The position numbers and the translations under genes are program-made. The notes beneath the pieces were generated by a model. The model was not told the DNA's origin and made no database searches. It worked only from the letters and a program-made list of their open reading frames with translations. A DNA stretch of 64,000 nucleotides. Origin: Candidatus Phytoplasma australiense. GTDB lineage: Bacteria > Bacillota_I > Bacilli_A > Acholeplasmatales > Acholeplasmataceae. Below are positions 34,241 through 42,462 of this stretch, in pieces; within the stretch, counting starts at the first letter, position 1; every line of letters begins with the position of its first letter. Location of the stretch: NCBI GenBank assembly GCA_000069925.1, contig AM422018.1, forward strand, positions 310,001 to 374,000, in the 5' to 3' direction.

Positions 34241-34888
34241 TTAAAATATTTGTTTGTTAATTAAAATTTTCATTATTTGGTCTAAATTTTCTTTTTGCGA
34301 GTTGGTTGCGTTAATTAAGAAATGATGGCAATTTTGGTGTTTACAATTTGAATCATTACAGTATTTTTGTTGGTTTAAATAATGTGCGCGGACATTTTTA
34401 AAATAATTTAAGGGTTTTTTCTCAATGAGGTCTAATTTATGATTTGATTGGGTTTGTTTTCGTTTTAGCCCAATTTTAGGGTCAATATCTAGGTAAAAAG
34501 TTAATTTAGGTTTAATTAAGAAATGATTGATGATTTTTGAAGTAATTTTATCATCATAATCTATGTAATTACCTTTGCTTTGATACGCAAAAGTAGAATC
34601 ATACCAACGGTCCACTAGAACAAGACAACCACTCAATAAAGCAGGGATTATTAATTCATCTTGGGTTTGTAACATGTTGGCAAGGCTTAATAAATATTTA
34701 GTTTTAGGGCTTATTTTGGATTGATGTAAAAATAAATTTCTGATTTCTTTTCCAACGATGGAACTGCCTAAACCTTGAAAAACTTTGGTTTTATAGCCTT
34801 TATTTTCAAAAAAAGCTTTTAATTCGTTAATTAAAGTAGTTTTGCCACTTCCGTCAATACCTTCAAAACTAATTAATTTATTTGTCAT
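34241..34888 (-). CDS. tmk: Thymidylate kinase (PMU copy 2)
   Basis: 215 residues. P-loop FEGIDGSGKTT, DRW motif in LVDRWYDSTFAYQS and LID KRKQTQSNHKLDL. It overlaps the preceding nuclease-like gene by 11 nt. Contains a Cys/His-rich loop (YCNDSNCKHQNCHHF, ~180-195) not seen in copy 1, which could bind a metal. Supplies dTDP for PMU replication. Confidence 0.93.
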   Translation of the reverse strand: MTNKLISFEGIDGSGKTTLINELKAFFENKGYKTKVFQGLGSSIVGKEIRNLFLHQSKISPKTKYLLSLANMLQTQDELIIPALLSGCLVLVDRWYDSTFAYQSKGNYIDYDDKITSKIINHFLIKPKLTFYLDIDPKIGLKRKQTQSNHKLDLIEKKPLNYFKNVRAHYLNQQKYCNDSNCKHQNCHHFLINATNSQKENLDQIMKILINKQIF

Positions 34889-35510
34889 TAGGGCGAACCA
34901 TCTTTTTAATTAAATTAATAGGTGAAAAGGGAATGAATTGGTTGGTTAGTAAGTTTTGTAAGAAGAGATTAGCTGAATTGGAAAATAAATTGAGAGTTTT
35001 GTTAATTGATTGTACTTTACCATTTTTAATTTTATTATTTAATCTTTGAGTTTCGGATTCATCATTTGTTAACAAATAAAACTCAAAGCGAGTGTCTAGT
35101 TTTTTGATTTGTTCCCCTTCTACTATTGATTGTTTGTATCTATCTCTAAGGCAAGTTTTGAAATTGAAGGCAATAATTCGTTTTCTTTTAGTAAACAATA
35201 CTAAATCAAATTTAATATCAGGGATGAAAAATAAATATGATTGAGGGTATAAATACTTAATTCCTTTGTGATTTAGATAAAGCAAAATTAAGTATTCGTT
35301 AATTTTACCACGAATTGATTTTTGGCTTTGAGAGTTGTGTTGGTTGTTGGTTAAATATTCATTGAGTATATTATGGCAATCAAACATATACTGATTAAAA
35401 GCTTTATTGAAAAAAATTGGTTGAACTATTTGTTTGGTTATGTTAACGCACAAAGATTTATGATTAAAAACGTTAATATTATTAAAATCTAAATTAGATA
35501 TTTGTTTCAT
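34878..35510 (-). CDS. PD-(D/E)XK nuclease-like PMU protein (copy 2)
   Basis: I start at ATG 35510 (MKQISNLDFNN), which has AAGGA before it; a longer frame overlapping dnaB lacks a site. It shares SQKSIRGKINEYLILLYL, FIPDIKFDLVLFTKRKRI and FNFKTCLRDRYKQ with 20518-21123, plus FEFYLLTNDESETQRL. Strong conservation between otherwise divergent PMUs and fixed position between dnaB and tmk suggest a core role in the element. Nuclease assignment is by motif resemblance only. Confidence 0.7.
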   Translation of the reverse strand: MKQISNLDFNNINVFNHKSLCVNITKQIVQPIFFNKAFNQYMFDCHNILNEYLTNNQHNSQSQKSIRGKINEYLILLYLNHKGIKYLYPQSYLFFIPDIKFDLVLFTKRKRIIAFNFKTCLRDRYKQSIVEGEQIKKLDTRFEFYLLTNDESETQRLNNKIKNGKVQSINKTLNLFSNSANLFLQNLLTNQFIPFSPINLIKKMVRPNDK

Positions 35511-35532
35511 ATTTTTATTTCCTTTTTTATTC

Positions 35533-36816
35533 TTATTCTTTTGCTTCAAATCTTTGGATTTGTTTATAAAAATTAAAACTACATTCACCTAATTGACCGC
35601 TACGGTTTTTGGCAATAATTAAATTCGTATGTGGGTCAATATCAGGTTTTTGATAATAACTTTCGCGGTGTAATAACATCACAACATCAGCGTCTTGTTC
35701 GATTGTTCCCGAATCTCTTAAATCTGTTAATTGTGGGCTTTTAACTTCTCTTACATAGGTTGCACGGTTCATTTGACTCAAAGCTACAATTGGAATATTA
35801 AGTTCACTTGCTAGTTTTTTTAATTTGCGTGAAATCACAGATATTGCTTGGTATGAATTAAAACTTTGGTCGTCTTTTAATAAATGGAGGTAATCAATGA
35901 AGACAATATCAAGTCCCTTAGTATATTTCATTTGACGGCATTTGGTTTTAATATCTTCAATTTTGTTATTTCTATCATCATCAATTAAAATGTTTAATTG
36001 CGTAATTTTGTCATCAGCGATAAGTAACTGTAATTTGTCATTTTTAGTTAAGTTTTTGTGTTGGAGTTGTTTTAAAGGGATTTGAGAAGCAGAAGAAAGT
36101 AGCCTAATTCCTAATTCTTCTGCTGCCATTTCTAAACTAAAAATAACTGCTTTTTGGTTTTCGGGGTTGGTAGTAAATTTTTTTGCAATATTACAAGCCA
36201 AATTTAACATAAAAGCAGTTTTCCCCATCCCAGTTCTTGCTCCTAAGATAATTAATTCCTTTGGTTTGAAACCAGAAATTAATTCATCTAGATTTTTGAA
36301 ACCTGTTTTTATTCCTACAAGTTGGTTGTCTTTTTCATCATTAACTATACTTTGGCGAATATAAGGAATTAATTTTTTTGTAGAAATGAAAGGAGATTTA
36401 GTTTTTTGCATAAAACTTTCTACTTGGGTTTTGACTGCTTGCAAATAATTATGGATATTTTTACTTTTTGATAATTCAGTAGGTAATTGCTTGATTAATC
36501 CCAACAAATCTCTTTTAAGGGCATTTTCTTTAATTAAATCAATGTAAGTTTCTAAATATTCACTTGCAGGGGACGTCTCCACTAATTCAATTAAATAATC
36601 AATTCCTCCTATTTTGTATAAATTGTTATCTAAAACGGAACCCACCGTAACATAATCAATTTCGCGATTTTGCAGTTTTAATTGCTTCATTGTCTCAAAG
36701 ATACAACGATGCTTGGGGTTGGAAAAATTGTTTGTGTTGACTAAATTTATAACAACATCCATTTTTTCTGGATTTAATAATAGTGCTCCCAATAATGCAC
36801 GTTCGGCTTCAATCAT
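35533..36816 (-). CDS. dnaB: Replicative DNA helicase DnaB (intact PMU copy)
   Basis: 427 residues, slightly short for DnaB. The N-terminal domain begins IEAERALLGALLLNPEKM. The RecA-like domain has Walker A LGARTGMGKTAF, VFSLEMAAEELGIRLL, Walker B IVFIDYLHLL, ALSQMNRATY, RDSGTIEQDADVVMLLHR and the arginine finger AKNRSGQLG. It should form the hexameric 5'-3' helicase that unwinds PMU DNA. AAGGAG precedes the ATG. First gene of the dnaB-REase-tmk-DUF2963-HU unit. It differs markedly from the broken copy A at 19001-20501. Confidence 0.95.
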   Translation of the reverse strand: MIEAERALLGALLLNPEKMDVVINLVNTNNFSNPKHRCIFETMKQLKLQNREIDYVTVGSVLDNNLYKIGGIDYLIELVETSPASEYLETYIDLIKENALKRDLLGLIKQLPTELSKSKNIHNYLQAVKTQVESFMQKTKSPFISTKKLIPYIRQSIVNDEKDNQLVGIKTGFKNLDELISGFKPKELIILGARTGMGKTAFMLNLACNIAKKFTTNPENQKAVIFSLEMAAEELGIRLLSSASQIPLKQLQHKNLTKNDKLQLLIADDKITQLNILIDDDRNNKIEDIKTKCRQMKYTKGLDIVFIDYLHLLKDDQSFNSYQAISVISRKLKKLASELNIPIVALSQMNRATYVREVKSPQLTDLRDSGTIEQDADVVMLLHRESYYQKPDIDPHTNLIIAKNRSGQLGECSFNFYKQIQRFEAKE

Positions 36817-36829
36817 CTTTCAAACTCCT

Positions 36830-37140
36830 TTTTCTCAGTTTGGATACAAAAAAATCCAAACTGTTTATTTTTAATTAATAAACAATTTGGATAAATTTGT
36901 TGTTCTCAACCAGTACCACTTTTTTGGGGCAGTCTAAAGTATAATTTTTATAAAAAAACCCAAAAAAGAGAAATAAAAAATGAGTGCGAGAAAAAACAAA
37001 TACAAATGTCTTCCAACTGAAGCAGAAATAAGAAAAATACATAATTTAATCAAAAATTCAAAAGGAAAATCCCACATTCGTAGGAAGAAAATGTTTTGGC
37101 TCTTATAAATCCAATAAACAAATAAAAGGAGAAATAAAAA
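36830..37140. other. Intergenic region with hairpin, IS-end-like words and small ORF
   Basis: TTTGGAT/ATCCAAA hairpin (36839-36860) ahead of dnaB. Words taattaataaacaatttgg and tgttctcaa are shared with 45530-45600, perhaps ends of an element. A 42-codon plus-strand ORF (36980-37108, MSARKNKYKCLPTEAEIRKI...) looks like the start of a lost DNA-binding or transposase gene. It has a weak AGAG site and is cut by the inverted repeat. Confidence 0.4.
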
Positions 37141-37141
37141 A

Positions 37142-37780
37142 ATGTATCGAGTTGATAGAAATAATTTTTTCAAAAATGAAAAAAAAGCTACTATTTATAC
37201 TCCCAGTTGGGTATCGCAATTTTTATATAATATTTTATCACCTCAAATCCAACGCGGTTTAATCCTTGACCCTTGTGTTGGTGAAGGTTCTTTATTACTA
37301 CCTTGGCAACAAAAAGGATTTGATGTTTTAAGGGTTGATATAGAAAAAACAACCTTCCCTAATTTAATTCATAACAACTTTTTAGAATTAACCCAAAAGG
37401 ATTTAAATACACAAAAAATATCCTTGGTAATTACAAACCCACCCTTTAATTTGGATTTTAAAACTAAAAACTACGTTAAGGAAAAATATGGTGGTCGTCC
37501 TTTGTTGCCTGAGTTGTGGTTAAGTAAAATAATTGAACTTTTTGGTAAAGATATCCCAATTGTTTTATTTACTCCTTATGGATTCAGACTTAATCAATCA
37601 CTAAATAGCAAGCGATTACAGAAATTTTTAAATCAAGAATATCCCGAAATCTCTTCTATTATTAGTCTTCCCAAAGACGTTTTTGAAAACGTTGTTTTTC
37701 ATTCAGAAATTTTAATTTTTAACGTTAACCATTTAAAACCGCATTATTTCTGTGGAATAGCCACAAACCAAAATGACTAA
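37142..37780 (+). CDS. Adenine-specific DNA methyltransferase, inverted-repeat copy 2
   Basis: 212 residues, same protein as 32519-33196 in the opposite orientation but cut after ATNQND, where the repeat ends. Motif II Gly is Arg (LRVDIEKT), which could weaken SAM binding, and the C-terminal strand is missing. Good ribosome site (AAAGGAG). Together with copy 1 it brackets a 3.9-kb segment. Confidence 0.8.
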   Translation: MYRVDRNNFFKNEKKATIYTPSWVSQFLYNILSPQIQRGLILDPCVGEGSLLLPWQQKGFDVLRVDIEKTTFPNLIHNNFLELTQKDLNTQKISLVITNPPFNLDFKTKNYVKEKYGGRPLLPELWLSKIIELFGKDIPIVLFTPYGFRLNQSLNSKRLQKFLNQEYPEISSIISLPKDVFENVVFHSEILIFNVNHLKPHYFCGIATNQND

Positions 37781-37877
37781 TCCACAAAAAACACTTTTCA
37801 CCCTCAAAGGCATAAAATAACGCATTTTCAAAAAAAATCTCTTTATTTTGCCCTTTTTTCATCTTTTTTTAACACCA

Positions 37878-38026
37878 TTTGAGTTATAATACCTAATTTA
37901 AAAATTAGAAGCAAATAAGGTCAAATACGAGCGAAAAACTGACTCGTTATTTTACCCCTTATTCGCCTTTTTCAGAAACTTTTGAGTTATAAATACCTTA
38001 TTTCAAAAACAAGCCCAAATAAGGGC
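37878..38026 (+). repeat. Two direct repeats of ~43 bp with promoter-like TATAAT
   Basis: Units 37878-37920 and 37981-38024 both start TTTGAGTTATAA(a)TACCT and end AAATAAGG. The first contains TATAAT, the second TATAAA. The second unit ends in a GCCCAAATAAGGGC hairpin. They lie upstream of yqaJ and may be tandem promoters or regulator sites. Confidence 0.45.
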
Positions 38027-38050
38027 ATTTATTTAACTTTCATTAAAAAC

Positions 38051-38100
38051 CACAACACATAACGCTCGGAAAAACCACAAAATCACTATTAATTTCAAAA
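38051..38100 (+). promoter_or_regulatory. GC-rich box (site i) and leader identical to the hsdM leader
   Basis: ACAACACATAACGCTCGG, then a leader that matches the minus strand of 16543-16578 base for base over about 36 nt, then AAGGAG and the yqaJ ATG. Different genes thus share one leader. Confidence 0.65.
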
Positions 38101-38113
38101 TAAGGAGAAAATT

Positions 38114-38749
38114 ATGAAAATAGAACTAAAACAAAACACCAAAGAATGGTACCAACACCGCACAAAATATATCAACGCCTCGGAAGTTGCCTCAATCACA
38201 GGCGACAACCCATTTAAATCCCAAGACACTTTAATCCACGATAAAATATTTGGTTCTCCATTTATCACTAATGAATACGTCAAACACGGTACCGCAACAG
38301 AACCTTTAGCAAGAAACTTTTTTGAAAAAGCAATCAAAAAAACTTACGAACCTGTGAATTTCGTTGATGACCAAGACCAAATCTTTTCAGCTTCCTTAGA
38401 TGGCTACAACGAATCCACAAATACGCTTTTAGAAATCAAATGCCCCTACACTTCTCCAGATGGCTCAATTTCATCATCCTGGGAAACATTTTTTATCACC
38501 AACAATGTCCCGATGTATTATTGGTGTCAAGTTCAATGCCAACTTTACTGCTCCAAAGCAAAATATGCTTATTTTTTAGTTTACTTCAACGACCAAAAAA
38601 ACTTCGTCAAAAGAATAATGCCCGACCCCAACTATCACCAAAAAATGGTTCAAGCAGGCAAACAATATTTAGAACTACTTGAAAAAACTAAACAAGCAGT
38701 AATTGACAACCCCTTAATCAAACGTATTTCCCTCTTCAAAAACTTCTAA
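38114..38749 (+). CDS. yqaJ: YqaJ-type recombinase exonuclease
   Basis: 211 residues. WYQHRTKYINASEVASITGDNPF is the family start; GTATEPLARNFFE, FSASLDGY and the catalytic E-x-K in LLEIKCPYT follow, then YWCQVQCQLYC. This is the lambda-exonuclease-like PD-(D/E)XK fold, which resects dsDNA ends to feed single-strand annealing. With ssb and HU it would give the PMU its own recombination route. A matching annealase is not seen in the window. Confidence 0.9.
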   Translation: MKIELKQNTKEWYQHRTKYINASEVASITGDNPFKSQDTLIHDKIFGSPFITNEYVKHGTATEPLARNFFEKAIKKTYEPVNFVDDQDQIFSASLDGYNESTNTLLEIKCPYTSPDGSISSSWETFFITNNVPMYYWCQVQCQLYCSKAKYAYFLVYFNDQKNFVKRIMPDPNYHQKMVQAGKQYLELLEKTKQAVIDNPLIKRISLFKNF

Positions 38750-38845
38750 TCGACAACAATTTAAAAGTCATTTATTTCCTTGTCCAATCCATTCAAGACG
38801 TTAAACTGTATGAGAATAAACAAAACGACAGAAAGGAGAAAACTT

Positions 38846-39061
38846 ATGACCCCACAATTTCGAAGAAATGCCACTTGGTTTTTTGCTATTTTAGCTTTAT
38901 TGGGAATGATTTTTATAAGTTATAGATTATTCAACACCAATAGAACACAAGACCCACAAGCAGGCGGCAGCGAAGCTTTGCGTCACCAAACTCAAACAGA
39001 AGCTGAAAGAAAGGCAGCTGAAACAAACCAACCACAAGCCAACACAGGTTCACAAGAGTAA
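38846..39061 (+). CDS. Small single-TM protein with Gln/Thr-rich tail
   Basis: ATG 38846 with AAAGGAG. TM helix at ~9-28 (TWFFAILALLGMIFISYRLF), then a hydrophilic tail (QTQTEAERKAAETNQPQ). A TAA at 39059 ends it after SQE, but the same frame continues TQTQQANQPQTETRPSEGRN to a second TAA at 39142 in the same low-complexity style. The stop may be recent. Probably a type II membrane protein with an outward tail. Confidence 0.65.
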   Translation: MTPQFRRNATWFFAILALLGMIFISYRLFNTNRTQDPQAGGSEALRHQTQTEAERKAAETNQPQANTGSQE

Positions 39062-39197
39062 ACGCAAACGCAACAAGCGAACCAACCGCAAACAGAAACT
39101 AGACCATCTGAAGGCCGAAATCAAACAAATGCTAACAATTAAGTATCACATGATTCCCTTCTAAAATCCGATTGTCACCAATCAACTAACTAACTCC

Positions 39198-39397
39198 AGA
39201 CCCTTTCAAGGGTCTTGGTTTTACCAATTCGCACCAACGCCTCAGCGAATAACCAAAACGGAAAAAATAACTAAAAGCAAAAATAGACAATAATACAAAA
39301 GTTGAAGCAATGAATGCAACAAATAAAAATAAATTAACGCTTAATATATTTTTTCCAACAACAAAAAAACAACACAACGCCTCGGCAACAAACAACC
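39198..39397 (+). promoter_or_regulatory. Terminator hairpin and two GC-rich boxes (sites j and j2) before HU
   Basis: AGACCCTTTCAAGGGTCT (39198-39215); box 1 CACCAACGCCTCAGCGAATAA (39232-39252); box 2 CAACACAACGCCTCGGCAA (39370-39388), then AAGGAGG of HU. Between the boxes a 40-codon frame (MNATNKNK...) has no ribosome site and looks non-coding; a gene may have been deleted between the two cassettes. Confidence 0.55.
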
Positions 39398-39430
39398 AAC
39401 AAATCATACAAAGAAAGGAGGAAACACAAT

Positions 39431-39742
39431 ATGGCACAAAGAGAATTAATGAGAATGACGAAAAAAGAATTAATCAGAGCTATTGCAAAACGTCAAAACA
39501 TTTCTATCGTTCAAACAGAAGAATTTTACAATGCATTTGAACAAGTTTTATTCGAAGCTATAGCTGCTAACGACGAAGTAATTTTATCACCTTCAATTGG
39601 AACATTCGCTTTAAGACACAGGCAAGCACGTTTAGGACGCAATCCACAAACAGGCGAACAAATTGAAATACCTGAAAAAACCGCAGTCGTTTTTAGACCT
39701 TCACGAACAATCAAAGAAGAAGTACGCGACATCGAATTATAA
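39431..39742 (+). CDS. himA: HU/IHF-type DNA-binding protein (PMU copy 2)
   Basis: 103 residues, AAGGAGG ribosome site. MTKKELIRAIAKRQNIS, FEQVLFEAIAANDEVILSPS and the arm GRNPQTGEQIEIPEKTAVVF. The first nine residues (MAQRELMRM) precede the usual start; an internal ATG at 39458 would give the normal HU length. Followed by a GC-rich inverted repeat. Divergent from copy 1. Confidence 0.93.
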   Translation: MAQRELMRMTKKELIRAIAKRQNISIVQTEEFYNAFEQVLFEAIAANDEVILSPSIGTFALRHRQARLGRNPQTGEQIEIPEKTAVVFRPSRTIKEEVRDIEL

Positions 39743-39763
39743 TAAAATAACCTTATCTTAAAC

Positions 39764-39828
39764 ATTGAGGCGGCGTCTCTTACACTCCCAAAAGATATAT
39801 CATATTGCAGTGCAGACGCCGCCTCAAT
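39764..39828. repeat. 15-bp perfect GC-rich inverted repeat after HU
   Basis: ATTGAGGCGGCGTCT (39764-39778) and AGACGCCGCCTCAAT (39814-39828) flank a 35-nt loop. At ~60% GC it stands out in this genome. The 3' side lacks a T-run on either strand, so it is not a standard terminator. Confidence 0.75.
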
Positions 39829-39902
39829 AAAAAAACCTATCAAAAAAACTCAAATCAAAGGCCATCCAAAATGGTCTTTTTTTATGAAGAAAGGAAGCCT
39901 CA

Positions 39903-40343
39903 ATGTTTATTTTTTCACTTTTTACAACAATTCTGAACTTCTTTTTGAAATACACCAAAGGCTTCAACACCAAAGAAATCTTGGAAAGAAGACTAGATTC
40001 AATACAGACGGTAATTTTTACAATATTAATTGTTTCTGGGTTCAAACCAATTTTTAAATTAATTGCAAACACTTTAAATTTCGTCAAAGATTTAATTTTG
40101 GGCATCTTTTTCCCCAACAAAAAACTAAAAAACTTAGAAATCCAAAATGCCAAACAAGAATATTTAGAAAAACAATTATTAAAAAAACTAGATAAAATCA
40201 ATGAAAACCAAGAAAAAATCCAATCCCAAATAGAAATGCAAAGAATTAAAGTTTCTCATTGGCAAGAGAAAAAAGCAAGAAAAAAACAACTAAAATCGCA
40301 AAACATCAACCCAATTATTAAGAATGAGGAAGAAAATGAATGA
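39903..40343 (+). CDS. Membrane protein with coiled-coil tail (146 aa), copy 1
   Basis: TM helices at ~2-20 and ~36-50 (TVIFTILIVSGFKPIFKLIA), then LNFVKDLILGIFFPNKKL, a coiled coil (EYLEKQLLKKLDKINENQEK) and a basic tail. Paralogue at 41452-41892 has an identical C-terminal two-thirds and a diverged N-terminus, a sign of partial gene conversion. The next gene overlaps its stop but is cut after 11 codons here. Confidence 0.75.
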   Translation: MFIFSLFTTILNFFLKYTKGFNTKEILERRLDSIQTVIFTILIVSGFKPIFKLIANTLNFVKDLILGIFFPNKKLKNLEIQNAKQEYLEKQLLKKLDKINENQEKIQSQIEMQRIKVSHWQEKKARKKQLKSQNINPIIKNEEENE

Positions 40344-40948
40344 TCTAAATTTCGCCATCGGATTTATCAAAGAGAGAACAAGAAGAAATCAATAAACTAA
40401 AAAATAGTTGGAAAAAAAGTTTAGAACTTTTAAAAAACAGAAAAACCCGCCCTACTGGTATTAATAAATCCCAAAAAGAATGTGAAGAATTAAAAACCCA
40501 GCTGGATTCAATTCAACCTAAAATAGAAGATTTAAAACCACAACAACAAAAACTAGAACAACAACGCGACGAAAAAGAAGAAATATTAAAAAAAATTAAA
40601 TATCAATGTGGCGAAATTTCTCCATCTTATGCAAAAACGCTTAAAAAAATGTATAATATTGAAATTAAAAACCCAAAAATCCCAAACAAAATTGAAGAAA
40701 TTAGACTGCAAGCCGAAATTGAAAAACTCCAAGATGAAGTAATAGAATTGGTTGGAAAAATCGACAAAATAAAAATCGAAATCAAAAAATTAGAATCAAA
40801 ACAAAAAATGTATCAAGATATGTTATCTCGTGCTGAAAAATTAAAAAAAGCTTTAGAAGAAAGATATGAAGATGCTGAATTACAATATAAAAATGAAATC
40901 TTAAAATCCCTCAACAATCTTTACGAAATTACCTCAGCTGAGGAATAA
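40336..40948 (+). pseudogene. Fusion scar: start of the 77-aa gene joined to coiled-coil protein 3' part
   Basis: MNDLNFAIGFI (as at 41885) is joined at ~40366 to a different frame reading REQEEINKLKNSWKKSLELL, the family of 28730-29461. That frame is open to EITSAEE at 40948, but without its TM start; an internal ATG (40649) could give 99 residues. The scar marks a deletion or rearrangement between two PMU genes. Confidence 0.7.
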
Positions 40949-40976
40949 AAAATAAATAAAAAAGGAGGTTTTAAAA

Positions 40977-41246
40977 ATGAAACAACTCAAAAAACAATTT
41001 AAATCAGTTCCTTATTTAATTAGTATTATTATTTGTTTAATTGGTGTTATTATAACAATACCCATTACTTTTTATTTCAATAATCATAATAATTTAAAAG
41101 AACATATCAATTTGAAAAGCGAACATTTAGAAAAAAATATTAAGGATTTCAAACAAGAAACTAAAAATAATTTTGATAAAACACATAAAAAACTGGATGA
41201 ATCAATAGAAAAACTTGATAAAGAAAATAATAAGGAGAATGAATAA
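40977..41246 (+). CDS. Small single-TM protein with coiled coil, copy 2
   Basis: 89 residues, AGGAGG ribosome site. The first ~70 residues are the same as 28327-28614 except a Pro for Ala in the TM helix (VIITIPITFYF), then a shorter coil KLDESIEKLDKENNKENE. Followed directly by the 62-aa gene. Confidence 0.75.
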   Translation: MKQLKKQFKSVPYLISIIICLIGVIITIPITFYFNNHNNLKEHINLKSEHLEKNIKDFKQETKNNFDKTHKKLDESIEKLDKENNKENE

Positions 41247-41247
41247 T

Positions 41248-41436
41248 ATGAGCGACGGCATGTCAGAAGCATTTAATGGGACTTATTTCAAATCCCGCAA
41301 TTCCCAATCCAAGAAAAAAACCAATAAATATAATCAACCAAAAAGGAAATGGCTTAATTTAGACCGCTCCAATAAAATTTTTAAAAACAAAAAGAAATCG
41401 TTTAAAAAACGAAGAAAAGTTATTAAAGATTATTAA
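41248..41436 (+). CDS. Small basic protein (62 aa), copy 2
   Basis: Starts MSDGMSEAFNGTYFKSRNSQ, Lys/Arg-rich throughout, ends RRKVIKDY. ATG follows AAGGAG in the end of the previous gene. Nearly identical to 32208-32396 on the other strand. Function unknown. Confidence 0.72.
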   Translation: MSDGMSEAFNGTYFKSRNSQSKKKTNKYNQPKRKWLNLDRSNKIFKNKKKSFKKRRKVIKDY

Positions 41437-41451
41437 GAAAGGTAAAAAAAT

Positions 41452-41892
41452 ATGTGGTTATTTTCAATATTTGCAACAATTATCAATTTTATTCTAAATT
41501 ATACCAAAGGATTTAGCACTACCGAAATACTTGAACGAAGAATGGATGGAATCCAAACAACACTTTTCACTATTCTTATTGTTTCTGGTTTCAAACCTAT
41601 TTTTAAATTAATTGCAAACACTTTAAATTTCTTCAAAGATTTAATTTTGGGCATCTTTTTCCCCAACAAAAAACTAAAAAACTTAGAAATCCAAAATGCC
41701 AAACAAGAATATTTAGAAAAACAATTATTAAAAAAACTAGATAAAATCAATGAAAACCAAGAAAAACTCCAATCCCAAATTATGGTTCAAAGAGTTAAAG
41801 TTTCTCATTGGCAAGAGAAAAAAGCAAGAAAAAAACAACTAAAATCGCAAAATATCAACCCAATTATTAAGAAGGAGGAAGAAAATGAATGA
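41452..41892 (+). CDS. Membrane protein with coiled-coil tail (146 aa), copy 2
   Basis: N-terminus MWLFSIFATIINFILNYTKG, TM ~35-50 (TTLFTILIVSGFKPIFKLIA), shared segment FFKDLILGIFFPNKKL and coiled/basic tail. AGAAAGG ribosome site; overlaps the next gene by 8 nt (coupled). Fits a small operon of membrane proteins running to 44.9 kb. Confidence 0.75.
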   Translation: MWLFSIFATIINFILNYTKGFSTTEILERRMDGIQTTLFTILIVSGFKPIFKLIANTLNFFKDLILGIFFPNKKLKNLEIQNAKQEYLEKQLLKKLDKINENQEKLQSQIMVQRVKVSHWQEKKARKKQLKSQNINPIIKKEEENE

Positions 41893-42118
41893 TCTAAATT
41901 TCGCCATCGGATTTATCGTTGGCGCCCTATTCACAACTGCTTTAATGTTTATCATTAAAAAAATCTTTTTTAATTTTCTTCCATTGCCAGAAATCAATAA
42001 TAAATCTGAAACACAAAAAGAAATTAAAACCCCTAAATCATCTTCAATTCTTCCCAAACCAAATAATGAATCAAAAGAAAAGGATGATTTAGAAAATTAC
42101 AAAAAAATAAATAATTAA
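41885..42118 (+). CDS. Small single-TM protein (77 aa)
   Basis: TM helix at ~6-28 (AIGFIVGALFTTALMFIIKK), then a charged tail (KETQKEIKTPKSSSILPKP-like). AAGGAGG lies inside the end of the preceding gene. Unknown; part of the membrane-protein operon. Confidence 0.7.
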   Translation: MNDLNFAIGFIVGALFTTALMFIIKKIFFNFLPLPEINNKSETQKEIKTPKSSSILPKPNNESKEKDDLENYKKINN

Positions 42119-42136
42119 TACAAAGGAGAAAAAACA

Positions 42137-42460
42137 ATGATTAAAAAAGTAATAAAAAAGAAAAAAACAAATAAAAAAACAACCGAATTAAAAAATAAAA
42201 AATTAATAAATTCAAAACCAAGTACACCAAACAAAACAACGGTAGTAAAAGTACCAACCACCCCAGAAAAACAATCAACCCAAACAACTCCCAACAATAA
42301 CAACAAAGGCAATTTATTTAAAACATTTATAAATTTAACAATCATTTTATATTTTATTTTACATGTCAATGTTATTTATTACCAAAACCAAATCCCTTGG
42401 TTAACCACAGGCATTAATAATTTGATTGATATCATTAAATCAACCTTAGGAGGTAAATAA
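42137..42460 (+). CDS. Basic-tailed single-TM protein (107 aa)
   Basis: The N-terminal ~60 residues are Lys/Thr/Asn-rich (KKVIKKKKTNKKTTELKNKK). A TM helix lies at ~66-84 (FINLTIILYFILHVNVIYY) with a short outward C-terminus ending IIKSTLGGK. AAAGGAG ribosome site. The basic N-terminus resembles that of the 1110-aa protein. Unknown function. Confidence 0.72.
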   Translation: MIKKVIKKKKTNKKTTELKNKKLINSKPSTPNKTTVVKVPTTPEKQSTQTTPNNNNKGNLFKTFINLTIILYFILHVNVIYYQNQIPWLTTGINNLIDIIKSTLGGK

Positions 42461-42462
42461 TT

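Noticed and set aside
39310-39540. 76-codon plus-strand frame before and into HU
   Set aside because: It reads through the box cassette and out of frame into HU, has no ribosome site, and is low-complexity.
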